Positions 40,183 to 48,460 of a stretch of 64,000 nucleotides of DNA are shown piece by piece. The position numbers and the translations under genes are program-made. Source of the stretch: Chondrus crispus. Taxonomy: Eukaryota; Rhodophyta; Florideophyceae; Gigartinales; Gigartinaceae. The notes beneath the pieces were generated by a model. That model had not been told where the DNA came from, ran no database searches, and worked only from the letters and a program-made list of their open reading frames with translations. Position 1 is the first letter of the stretch, and each line of letters begins with the position of its first letter. Where the stretch lies: NCBI RefSeq assembly GCF_000350225.1, contig NW_005179311.1:1-64000 (forward strand), written 5' to 3'.

Positions 40183-40731
40183 ATGCCCCTCTCGACCATG
40201 CACGGCGAGGCGCGACGCGAAGCCGCGCAGCGGCTACGCGACACGGTGGCCTCTCTAGCGCCTTCGGTGCGACACCTGACGTACGCGGAGTTCTGCTCAC
40301 TGGAGTCGCCAGTGCTGCTAGACGTGCGGTCGTCGGGCGAGATGGCAGCGGGCACGCTGTCAGGCGCAGTGTCGGCGGCAGAAGCGCCGCCGGTTGCGCG
40401 GCGGCCCGTCGTGGCTTTCTGCACTGTGGGCTTGCGCTCGGCGGCGTACGCTAGGGCGCGTGAGGGCGTTTACAGTTACTCGGTCATGGAGCACGTGTGG
40501 GGCGGGGGGACGCTGCAGCGCCCGGATGGGCAGGAGTGGGGAAGGCGCGTGCATACGTATACGGAGAGGTATCAGGGGGTGTTCCCGGAGTGGGTTAAGG
40601 GGGAGAGTTATCAAGGGTGGAGTGTTGTCGCGAATGTGCTCAACGACATACCGGCGCTTGTGGGGATGTTCGCGGCGTGGGGGTGGAGGGGGGTTTCTGG
40701 GGGGAGGCAGGAGGGGATTAATGGTGGTTAG
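40183..40731 (+). CDS. Single-domain rhodanese-like protein
   Basis: 182 residues from the ATG at 40183 (MPLSTMHGEARREAAQ). An upstream in-frame ATG at 40105 would add 26 residues. The rhodanese fold starts at LTYAEFCSLESPVLLDVRSSGEMAAG. The active loop is CTVGLRS near 89, with Cys and Arg in the expected places for sulfur transfer. The second half, MEHVWGGGTLQRPDGQEW and TERYQGVFPEWVKG, is less typical. The natural acceptor is unknown. The stop (40729-40731) is one base from the stop of the next, convergent gene, so the 3' UTR must run into that gene. Confidence 0.85.
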   Translation: MPLSTMHGEARREAAQRLRDTVASLAPSVRHLTYAEFCSLESPVLLDVRSSGEMAAGTLSGAVSAAEAPPVARRPVVAFCTVGLRSAAYARAREGVYSYSVMEHVWGGGTLQRPDGQEWGRRVHTYTERYQGVFPEWVKGESYQGWSVVANVLNDIPALVGMFAAWGWRGVSGGRQEGINGG

Positions 40732-40732
40732 T

Positions 40733-41614
40733 TTAAGTTTGTGGGAACCGCGATATTATGTTGTACAGCCCCTCGCCGTCGCAAGGGAGCGCGCAGTGCA
40801 GGAGGTCCTCGGTCTCGTCGATGTCGCGCCGGCAGCAGAGCGCGTCGTTGTGCCGCGCGTCCTCCATCGGATTTGATTTTGGCACTAGCCCTTTCAGATT
40901 GAACCGCCGCATGGCGTACGACACCGCACGCCCGAGCCAGCGCGCGCGCTCTGCCGAACAGTAGTTTTGTTGCATCTGTTTTGACCACTCTTCGGATGTA
41001 TGTGCAGGTGTAGACGTGTCCTGCATCAATTGCACAGGCTTGATCACCTGCGTGAAACTTGACTGCTGCTGCCTCCTTGAGAATACATCTTGGACGATGA
41101 GTGCAAACACGTGAACTACTTCTTGTTCGCTTCCGCGCTTCAGTAAGAATGGACGACCAAGCGGTATCAAAGGCCCCACTCGACTCATTCGCCGCATACG
41201 ACCTGCCACTTCACTCACTACGGATGCAATCGATGCTCCGCTGGTCACATGAGATTCCACCGCCCCCAATGACCCTCTGCAAGAATCACGCCAAGCCAAC
41301 TCCGAAAGCCCGATGTGCCACATGTCGTCAAATGGCACTATCCACACCTTGTGATGGAGCAAATTGTCCTGATACACGTGCGTCAGCGAGGCACTCGTTG
41401 TTGCCACCCTGGTCCAATTTGAGTTGGACACAGTATCAATCCCCGCAAACGTTGGTATTGTCGAGAAATAGTGCAAGCCCTGCTGAGAGAAGAGCAGAAG
41501 ACCGACTACCAAGAGTAGAATCCCAAACAACAAAGTATCGCGCCATTTGGAGCGCGATAGGATGGATCCAAACATACCTATATTTCCTCGCCTCATTCGC
41601 ACACCCAAAGCCAT
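40733..41614 (-). CDS. Type II membrane protein, unknown family
   Basis: 293 residues from the Met at 41614 (MALGVRMRRGNIGMFGS). The frame extends 44 codons upstream, but without membrane logic. One membrane anchor at about 27-44 (LLFGILLLVVGLLLFS) after a basic N-terminus suggests a Golgi or secretory type II protein. The lumenal part has NWT (a possible N-glycan site), HHKVWIVPFDDMWHIGLSELAW near 82, and a Cys-rich end with CCRRDIDETEDLLHCALPC. The Trp/Asp/His-rich block recalls enzymes of Golgi polysaccharide synthesis, but no PAPS or DxD motif is certain. It lies next to GT31 and GT23 genes, which hints at, but does not prove, a role in glycan building. Confidence 0.65.
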   Translation of the reverse strand: MALGVRMRRGNIGMFGSILSRSKWRDTLLFGILLLVVGLLLFSQQGLHYFSTIPTFAGIDTVSNSNWTRVATTSASLTHVYQDNLLHHKVWIVPFDDMWHIGLSELAWRDSCRGSLGAVESHVTSGASIASVVSEVAGRMRRMSRVGPLIPLGRPFLLKRGSEQEVVHVFALIVQDVFSRRQQQSSFTQVIKPVQLMQDTSTPAHTSEEWSKQMQQNYCSAERARWLGRAVSYAMRRFNLKGLVPKSNPMEDARHNDALCCRRDIDETEDLLHCALPCDGEGLYNIISRFPQT

Positions 41615-42329
41615 CGTTCGGGACAACTTGTTCTGCGAGTTAGGTGTGTCAAGTGCAAGTGAGTAGACAGCGATACATGAACGACGATAAGCAAAAGTTG
41701 CCCTGGCTGAAGAGTTTGAAACGTGCGCTACATTGTGGATTCTCACGTGTGGAGGCGATGATAACCGAATAATCCGACAGGCAACGCGGAAAGAGCATTG
41801 CCAGAGTTTGACGTGAGAGGAAAAAGGGCCGGGCCGACCATGGCTTCTTTGGCTAGCGACACGACAGCGTATTCTGAAACACGGCCGGGGACCGATGTGG
41901 CCCTACGAACTAAGCCTCACGCACTGCGACCCAAATTGATTAAATCCAATCTGCGTGACAGTAGCATTGTTCGTCGGTAACATGAAACAGCATTTCCTCC
42001 AGTCATCATCATGGCGACTTGCATCTACCCTTGGGTAAATTGATCCAAGGAAATATCGGTCTCGTTCAGGGTGGTGACCACATTTGGTGCGCAATAAATG
42101 ATCACAATTCGTCACTTTGAACAACTCCTTGTCGCCGGTTTGGCGACAGAGAAGCCCATCTGACTTATAGAAGCCTGTCTCTCGGTCTGTTTCTCGGTCT
42201 GTTTCTCGGCCTGTTTCTCGGCTTGCCTCCACGCCTTCATCCTGCTCCTGCGCCCCGGACATGGCGCCTCGGCAATAGCAGCGCAGTAAGTTATCCATGC
42301 GCAGAATATGTCCTGGAACATCACCCCTC
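41615..42329. other. Intergenic stretch with a minisatellite
   Basis: 715 bp. A 164-codon minus-strand frame here (41903-42397) is mainly an artefact of the repeat at 42175-42224 and was not called. Confidence 0.5.
42175..42224. repeat. 12-bp tandem repeat, about four copies
   Basis: The unit TCTGTTTCTCGG is repeated about four times with single-base changes. It is likely variable in number. Confidence 0.88.
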
Positions 42330-43451
42330 TCACGGCGCGTTTCCAGAGCGCCCGATACGTAGGTCAGGCAACTCTTCGGAATGCCTAGCCGGCACAAAAG
42401 TCTGCGCCTTCCCTTCGCAAGTATCCATGGGCGTCGTAATGATAGGAAGTTGATACATGAGATGCGTTTTCGTCGCGCGGTACGCAGCAGCGGCGGTACT
42501 AGCTTTCACATGGTGTGCATAAATAAAGCTGTCGCAAAACTTGGCCAACTGCTTGGCGTCAGCAGGGGGATCCTGATGCATGTACTTGGTCAAGTAACCC
42601 TGCTGCGCATCGATGCGCTTCTGATCATCAAAGATAGTCAAGTTGAGCACCCAGGACCAGTAGCCAAAATTCCAACCGAGTGTGACGTGCTCGTCGTACG
42701 GCAAAAGCTTTCCGACCAACTTATCATTGGCCAGCAGCTCGACGATGTCCCTCGAAAACAGCATAAAGTTCTCATCAGCGCGATTGCGCCCCTCTCTACA
42801 CCAGAAGCGCCCCCAGAACATCTGGGATCGTTGCAGGGCCTTGAGCTCGTACAGCAAGCGATGCAAGCACAAAAAGCTGTCATCGTCTATGCGCAGGAAG
42901 AAATCGGCGTCCGGGATATGACGCACAGTCCACGCGGCCTGGAAGCGGGCGCGTTGGGCGTACACGTTGTGGTCGTTGGAGCCATAGCCCGTGGGCAACG
43001 GCTGCAAAACAACGTCGTCATAACGGTTGGCCTCGCGCCGCAGGTTGGACCAGTCGACGCTGAATGAGGACGAATCGTCAAAGGCAGAGGGCGGCGTGTC
43101 GGAGAAGAAGCGGTAGGAGACTGTGTCGTCGGACGGGAGCCAGCGCAGCCACCCTTCGCGCGCGGCGTCCCTCAGGGCAACATTGCCCGGGGCCGAGCCG
43201 ATGGCAATGAACAGTGTAGCTGCATTGTGCGGGCCCTGGCGCGAAGTGGAGGATGAGCGGAGATCGGAGTCGGTGGACAAGAAAAAGGTGATGTACAAGA
43301 GAACCAGGAAGCAGAGGAAGGCTAGAGTGAATAAGACATAAGTCCTACTCTGGGGATTGCGAATGAGGCGCTTGTATAGGAGACGGATGTTTCGGGCCGT
43401 TACACGGGTGCTACGCGGTCGAAGCGAGTGCGGAAGCCCGGGGTCCGCCAT
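42330..43451 (-). CDS. Beta-1,3-galactosyltransferase-like, GT31 family
   Basis: 373 residues. A short basic tail is followed by one anchor at about 36-56 (YVLFTLAFLCFLVLLYITFF), giving Golgi type II topology. The GT31 domain starts at TLFIAIGSAPGNVALRDAAREGWLRW (the RxxxRxTW-like block of the family). It continues through YRFFSDT, ANRYDDVVLQPLPTGY, and DADFFLRIDDDSFLC with the DDD metal site near 195. Later blocks are MFWGRFWCREGRNRADENF and FGYWSWVLNL, and the end is unusual. Family members add galactose or GlcNAc in beta-1,3 linkage to glycoproteins or wall glycans. In a red alga, galactan or glycoprotein acceptors are both possible. It is divergent from the BolA gene. Confidence 0.88.
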   Translation of the reverse strand: MADPGLPHSLRPRSTRVTARNIRLLYKRLIRNPQSRTYVLFTLAFLCFLVLLYITFFLSTDSDLRSSSTSRQGPHNAATLFIAIGSAPGNVALRDAAREGWLRWLPSDDTVSYRFFSDTPPSAFDDSSSFSVDWSNLRREANRYDDVVLQPLPTGYGSNDHNVYAQRARFQAAWTVRHIPDADFFLRIDDDSFLCLHRLLYELKALQRSQMFWGRFWCREGRNRADENFMLFSRDIVELLANDKLVGKLLPYDEHVTLGWNFGYWSWVLNLTIFDDQKRIDAQQGYLTKYMHQDPPADAKQLAKFCDSFIYAHHVKASTAAAAYRATKTHLMYQLPIITTPMDTCEGKAQTFVPARHSEELPDLRIGRSGNAP

Positions 43452-43776
43452 CCTGCGCGCATTGTCGACGACGGATCACAGACGTGCCCGTGGGAAGATA
43501 ACGACGGACCGACATTCCCGAGTTTTACATGTAGGCGCCAGAAGAAAAAACCTTTCTCCATGAAACTGTAAGCCATTCATTCGCTGTACACGTGCTGCTC
43601 AGCATCGCATGCCCGTGTCGATCTCCGCGTTTCCCAGACGTCATCGCCCACTCCTCCATCCCCCAGCCCACTCCTCCATCCCCAGCCCACACCACCCTCC
43701 GCCTCAATTTGCCTCTCCGAGCCTCACCACGCGGCCCTGCATCCGCCCGTTTTTTGAGCCTCAATCCCACGGCGTC
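43452..43776. promoter_or_regulatory. Shared promoter, GT31 / BolA
   Basis: 325 bp with CACGTG at 43589-43594. No TATAAA was seen. A CT-rich run with repeated CCCACTCCTCCATCCCC sits near 43655-43685. Confidence 0.45.
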
Positions 43777-44281
43777 ATGCGTCTGGCCTGTTTCGCGACG
43801 CTCGCGACGCGCACGCTGCGGTCGCAGGCCGCTTCTTCGCCGGCTTTGGTGTGCGACATTCGGGCGCCGCGCTTTGCGCCACGGCCGTCGACGACGCGCA
43901 TGTGCGCGACCGGACCGCCCGCAGCGGAAGGTGACTCCGCGATGGCCGCCGTGCAGCGCAAGATCACGGACGCGCTGGCGCCCACGAGGCTGAAGGTCAC
44001 CCCGACATATGGAGACCCTAATGGCTCGCACGTCAGCATCACCGTCGTTAGCGATCGGTTTGAAGGCCTTTCGCCGGTTAAGAGACATCAAGTCGTCTAC
44101 AAGACCATCTGGGAGGAGCTTTCGGTACGTGTGCAAGTTTGCCTGCGCGCATTTCATCGGAAGGAAACACGGGCTCTTGCTGACGTATCGTTTTACCGTT
44201 CCTCCAATGCACTTCTCGCAGGGTCCCATCCACGCTGTGGACGAGCTGGTCACAAAAACGCCGTCCGAAGACAGCTCCTAG
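43777..44281 (+). CDS. BolA-family protein, organellar, two exons
   Basis: Exon 1 is 43777-44124. The intron is 44125-44221 (97 bp; donor GTACGT, acceptor CTCGCAG). Exon 2 is 44222-44281. The splice is in phase 0 and gives 135 residues. An Arg/Ala/Ser-rich leader of about 55 residues suggests plastid or mitochondrial import. The BolA domain follows: VQRKITDALAPTRLKV, SHVSITVVSDRFEGLSPVKRHQVVYKTIWEEL and, in exon 2, GPIHAVDELVTKTPSE. The conserved R-H-x-x-V-Y helix and the helix end AVDELVTKTP are those of BolA proteins, which partner monothiol glutaredoxins in iron-sulfur handling. Without splicing the frame would read on into nonsense. Its TAG and the stop of the next gene form a 10-bp palindrome. 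Confidence 0.92.
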
Positions 44282-44285
44282 AGCT

Positions 44286-45440
44286 CTACGCCCGCCCCTC
44301 CCTTACTCTTGTGCAATACACCTCATTCACCGGCTCCATCTCACAATACCTCTCGCCAAACGTGCGCCACGCCACGCCAGGCGCCCACCGATCATCCAGC
44401 GACACGGAGTTACGCTCATCCCCCTCCCGAAGCACATGCACCAGCCTCCCCAAGTTGCTTGAAAACGTCCCCACAAACACCTTCGCCCCTCTCAATGCCT
44501 CCACCTCCGCCAGCAGCTCGACCACACGTCCGTAATTCTCCTTCATGTACCCCCTATTCGTCGCCAACTGGTCGTGCCCACCCCTCCCCTCGGCCCCGCG
44601 AATCGCCACCACCTTCCTGCCCGCCAGCAGCTGCCGCAGCCCCCGCACGGACGCCCCGTCATCCGCCGCCACGAACACCGCCATCTCCTCCCCGCTCACC
44701 GCGCGCACGGCCGCCGCGTACCGCCACAGCGGCACGTCCGCCACCTCCTTGCTCTTATCCCCCCTCCGCACATGCACGCCGACATACTCCCCCGCCCCCC
44801 ATACGCTCGCCTCCTCCAACACCACACGTACGGCGGCCGCCGTCGCCTCGTTCAGCCGCCACAGCCTTTTCGCAAGCTCCCTCGATAGCGCCGCGCCACC
44901 CGACATGGCTCTCAGTACCGCGGCCGCGCGCTCCTCGGATGTGTCCGTGCTGACCACGACGCACTGATGACCCGCCACTTCCTCGGCGCGGAGCGCGGAT
45001 AGCTCGGGGCAGGAAGCGCGCACGTTGCATGACGCGGCCCTCGGAGACGGCGTGAAGTAGCACTCCCAAGCGCGGTGCGGCGCGCAGCCGTAGTTCCAGT
45101 AGCGCCCGAAGCAGGGGGTGAAGCGCCAACCCAGCAGTGTTGCGACGGCGAGCGCGTCGACGTGGCGAAGGAACTGCGCGCCCAGGCCGTTGAAACGCGT
45201 TTCGACGAGGAGGACGACCCCAGGCGGGCCAGTGCGGTTAGTGCGGGTGAGGAGCGTGGCAGCGAAAGAGGCGGGTTTGTGGCCTTGCAGGAGACCGATG
45301 GAATGGAAGAGCACCAGGAAGCAGAAGAGCATCAGGAAGGGAAGAGGGCGCACTTGCAGAGAGGGCGCGATCGTTCGGCGATAGAGTCGGGCGAGCACGT
45401 GCACGAAACGTGGGCGAGGAATGCGTGTTACAACACGCAT
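44286..45440 (-). CDS. FUT8-like alpha-1,6-fucosyltransferase, GT23 family
   Basis: 384 residues from the Met at 45440 (MRVVTRIPRPRFVHVLARLY). The frame is open 61 codons further upstream. One anchor lies near 33-50 (LPFLMLFCFLVLFHSIGLL). The catalytic part has FNGLGAQFLRHVDALAVATLLGWRF, YVGVHVRRGDKS near 238 (the HVRRTDK motif of FUT8 and O-fucosyltransferases), VFVAADDGASV, and FVGTFSSNLGRLVHVLR with SVSLDDRWAP near 350 (FUT8: CTFSSQVCR and HSLDD). The fold and order match GT23/GT-B fucosyltransferases. In animals FUT8 core-fucosylates N-glycans. The acceptor in this organism is unknown, and nodZ-like roles are also possible. It is GC-rich. Confidence 0.85.
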   Translation of the reverse strand: MRVVTRIPRPRFVHVLARLYRRTIAPSLQVRPLPFLMLFCFLVLFHSIGLLQGHKPASFAATLLTRTNRTGPPGVVLLVETRFNGLGAQFLRHVDALAVATLLGWRFTPCFGRYWNYGCAPHRAWECYFTPSPRAASCNVRASCPELSALRAEEVAGHQCVVVSTDTSEERAAAVLRAMSGGAALSRELAKRLWRLNEATAAAVRVVLEEASVWGAGEYVGVHVRRGDKSKEVADVPLWRYAAAVRAVSGEEMAVFVAADDGASVRGLRQLLAGRKVVAIRGAEGRGGHDQLATNRGYMKENYGRVVELLAEVEALRGAKVFVGTFSSNLGRLVHVLREGDERNSVSLDDRWAPGVAWRTFGERYCEMEPVNEVYCTRVREGRA

Positions 45441-45776
45441 CGGATGATGCGAGGTTGGGCTTACGTCATTTGGAGATGAAGAATGATCGCAGAGATCCCG
45501 AGTGCTAAAAGCATAGCTCGGGCAGAAAGGCCAGGCAGAAGCAGGAGCACAGGCATCGAGCAGACAGAACATGCAGACAGCAAATGCAGACGGCAAATGC
45601 AGAATATGCGACATTGGAATCACGTCGCATCATGCGCCGTGACAGCGGCGCCACGTGGCTCGTCGCCTCACTCAAGTCAAAGTCGCGTCCTCCCTTCCCT
45701 TCCCCCACTTCTGCTCCGCCACCTGCCCCAGCCAACTCCCCTTCTCCCGTACCCCTTCCCCCCCTCTCCGTCCCCA
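45441..45776. promoter_or_regulatory. Shared promoter, GT23 / STK19
   Basis: 336 bp with CACGTG at 45652-45657. It includes a short repeat of GCAGACAGCAAAT-like bases near 45572-45600. No TATAAA was seen. Confidence 0.45.
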
Positions 45777-46613
45777 ATGCCTCCGCCACGGGAAGAACCG
45801 CCAGCCCTTCCCCGCAGCCGCAACACGGTCGCCACCAACCTCCCCATCTCGCGCGCGGCCATCGCCAAGCCCCTTGTCCCCCGCCGCTTCCGCCACCCGT
45901 CGACGCGGCGCAGAAAAGCTCCCGACCCCGAGCCCCCCGCCTCAGACAGCCTCTTCTCCGCGCTCTCCACGTTATCCGATGCTGCGCTCGCCCTGGAGAC
46001 GCTGCGCACCGCCTGGCCGCAGGAGGCCGTGATCAAGCTGCCGCGCACACCCCCGATCGCCCTGCTGTCGCAACTCCGCGCGCTGGTGGCGGACTCCAAT
46101 GCCCTCGACCGGGAGCTCACGCTTGTCGTCGCCCGAAACGATTGGCGCAGGATAGTCCTCCCATCGCGTGAAATCGCCTTCATATGTACTCGCGACGTGG
46201 TCGCGAAGATGCGCGACGGGGGGCGCCTGGAGCGCTTTGCGAATGAGGTGCTGCCGGCGGTACGCGACGCCGTGCTGGCAGTGCGACGCCTGCGGGAGGT
46301 TTTCGGGGAGGGGAGTGAGGCGGTGGAATGCGAGCTTGTGAGGGGCGGGTGGCTCACCATGAGGGATGAGAGTAGTTTTTGGTTTGCCGTGCCGGGCATG
46401 GGCGGGTTTGACGCACAGAGGAGGAAGGGTGCAGCGGAACTCTTGGACCTGTTGCGGAAGACGCCGTTTAAAGAGATGCTTCTGAACAAACTTGAGGGGA
46501 GAAGTATGAAGAAGAGCTGCTTTACGGCTCAGTGGCATGTTAGGGATTTAGTGGGAGGGGGACCTCTGGAGACCATTGAGACTTCAGTCGGCACACTGGT
46601 GAGATTGAGGTAG
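45777..46613 (+). CDS. STK19: STK19 homologue, winged-helix nuclear protein
   Basis: 278 residues from the ATG at 45777. The frame is open upstream, but with non-coding composition. The C-terminal half matches STK19 closely: GGWLTMRDESSFWFAVPGMGGF (human-type GYLTMRDAGSWWLAVPG), KGAAELLDLLRKTPFKEMLL, and a final block WHVRDLVGGGPLETIETSVG ending TLVRLR (human-type YHVHDLIGAQLVDCIST...). The first 50 residues are basic and rich in Pro and Arg (RRFRHPSTRRRKAP), fitting nuclear entry. STK19 was named as a kinase, but the family has tandem winged-helix DNA-binding domains and serves in transcription-coupled repair. No kinase motifs are seen here. Single exon; divergent from the GT23 gene. Confidence 0.88.
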   Translation: MPPPREEPPALPRSRNTVATNLPISRAAIAKPLVPRRFRHPSTRRRKAPDPEPPASDSLFSALSTLSDAALALETLRTAWPQEAVIKLPRTPPIALLSQLRALVADSNALDRELTLVVARNDWRRIVLPSREIAFICTRDVVAKMRDGGRLERFANEVLPAVRDAVLAVRRLREVFGEGSEAVECELVRGGWLTMRDESSFWFAVPGMGGFDAQRRKGAAELLDLLRKTPFKEMLLNKLEGRSMKKSCFTAQWHVRDLVGGGPLETIETSVGTLVRLR

Positions 46614-46756
46614 GGGACGTGAAAGGGTCGCCACAGGGTACCCGCATGTGAGAACAATCCTATTTACAAGTTGCAACGTCGGTCAATGATGATTTTCTAA
46701 TGTCATATGTATTACATGAGCCTCTTCTCGTTTCTGTTATACCCGCGCATATCGAA

Positions 46757-47728
46757 TCATTCGCTTTGTTCTTGTTCCTCATCCTTGCCAGAAGCATCCT
46801 CAGCATCATCAGCATTCTCGACCTGTCTCGGGGCGTACAAGACGATCTTCATTTTGCCTTCCGCGATGAGGGTCCTTGCATGGTTGTGCAAAAAGTCGAA
46901 CAACTCCTCCTTGAGCGTAGGAAAGTCGAGGATATTCCTATCCTTATCATCGCGATGGAAGTCAATAACAAGTACAGAGGTATGCTTGAGCGTCATAGCC
47001 CCCTCCTCAATCAATCGCTGCACGCGCTTTGCCGTGCCAGCCGCGCTGGGCGCCAGCCCATCCTTACAGCATTTCCTGAGCCACTCTTGTTGCACCTCAA
47101 TCTTGATATGCTTACTAAACAGCTTACCAACAGGCTTACCATCGTACACCCCTTTCGCAAGGTATACCGCCCGCAGCGCGCTCAATGCCAAAGCGATGCA
47201 AGCCACGCCAGGAAGAGCGTTCTGCTTTTTCTTCCACTCACCCTGAGCGATGTAATCATGACCGACAACTTCTTTAACGAGTTGAATGAGTGTTGCATCA
47301 TCCCTGCTCTCCACCGACACGACATGTTCCTGCGTCCACCTATCGACCTTCTTCTCGACGGAAGTGAGCTTATCCCTCGCCCATTCGAGATATCTTTTCC
47401 ACAAAAACTGAGCCGGAGATGAGCGGATCATCTCATCGGACTCTTGTCTGTCGCGCTCGTGCATCTCGCGACGTCGTCGCTTTGCGTTTCGCTGGCGTTC
47501 TTTGATGGATTCTTTTTTCTCCTTTTTCCGGCCGGTCGCAGCTACGCCTGTCGCATTGCCCAGATTGTCGTCGGGGATGGAATCACCAGTTTCATGCAAA
47601 TTTGCATCGTAGCGGCTGCGTTTGTTTCTGTTTTTGTTCCAGCGAAAGTCAACGTTGCCTCCACCGGCACCGGCTCCGCGCGGCTTCGACCTATTCTTGC
47701 CCCCTCGTCCCGAGCGGAATGAAGCCAT
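46757..47728 (-). CDS. CMSS1: CMSS1/Cms1 homologue, ribosome biogenesis factor
   Basis: 323 residues from the Met at 47728 (MASFRSGRGGKNRSKPRG), chosen over an in-frame Met 59 codons upstream because the basic start suits a nucleolar protein. A Lys/Arg-rich stretch (GRKKEKKESIKERQRNAKRR) near 66-90 is a likely nuclear signal and coiled coil. The core is a degenerate helicase-like domain. VACIALALSALRAVYLAKG leads to GKPVGKLFSKHIKIEVQQEW (human-type KVIKLFAKHIKVQ), then GTAKRVQRLIEEGAMTL (human GTPGRIKELVKQGGL), VLVIDFHRDDKDRNILDFP and EELFDFLHNHARTLI. Yeast Cms1 is part of the 90S pre-ribosome. An acidic tail (EDASGKDEEQEQSE) closes it. Confidence 0.9.
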   Translation of the reverse strand: MASFRSGRGGKNRSKPRGAGAGGGNVDFRWNKNRNKRSRYDANLHETGDSIPDDNLGNATGVAATGRKKEKKESIKERQRNAKRRRREMHERDRQESDEMIRSSPAQFLWKRYLEWARDKLTSVEKKVDRWTQEHVVSVESRDDATLIQLVKEVVGHDYIAQGEWKKKQNALPGVACIALALSALRAVYLAKGVYDGKPVGKLFSKHIKIEVQQEWLRKCCKDGLAPSAAGTAKRVQRLIEEGAMTLKHTSVLVIDFHRDDKDRNILDFPTLKEELFDFLHNHARTLIAEGKMKIVLYAPRQVENADDAEDASGKDEEQEQSE

Positions 47729-48460
47729 CAATTTGCTCGATTTGGTTTCGTGAGGCCCGCAGAGTTGCAATGACGTTGATATCGTACCGACGCACGCCCC
47801 AACGTCAATGTACGGTATTGGCACAAATGTACTGTAGGAGGGCATGGATACCACCTCATGTCCGCCGCCGCAAGCGATCTTGTTCGAGTTGCGAATGTCT
47901 GACAATCAGACAATCAGAGATTCAGCTGTCCACGTGTCTAGTCTGCTGCCCACGTGTTAATTGAGTAGTTGTCGTGTACACGTTTTTGTAACGTATTCCT
48001 GAGAGGCATTTGTCGATGAAGCTACGAGAAGTTGAATTAATTCCATCAAGAACCAGATCGTTGATCCGTTTCTGATTCTGCGATCCTTCAGGGCTGCACT
48101 ACAATTATGAAATTCCTCTTTAGAATGAAGCGAGACAGTAGGGATTTGGGGAAGAAAAAGATGCCCTATGGAGCTAGAAGTAGACTTGCGAAAGGTCAAG
48201 AGCCTGATACTGTTTTCCGCTACAAACAGACACGACTGACAGCGCTGCTAGATCTTTATAGAAGGGAGGTAGATGTCTCCAGAGAGAGAGAGAGAAAAAG
48301 GACACCCCGGAATAAAACAAGTTGTTTGTGCCATTGCCGCAACTTTGTCATCGCGCTGCTCTTGTGCGCAACTCCCCTCGTACGGTGACGAGGAGACCGC
48401 GCACCAATCCAAGGCCTTATTTGATCGACATTCGCGAATTAAGACAATTGAAGGTAGAAA
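47729..48460. promoter_or_regulatory. CMSS1 upstream region with two CACGTG
   Basis: CACGTG lies at 47931-47936 and 47951-47956, about 205-225 bp before the CMSS1 start. Further right the sequence passes into the mobile-element nest. A GA-rich run (AGAGAGAGAGAGAAAAAG) sits at about 48281-48300. Confidence 0.45.

Noticed and set aside
41903-42397. 164-codon minus-strand frame
   Set aside because: Held open by the 12-bp minisatellite; translation is a simple repeat (ETDRETGRETD-like).
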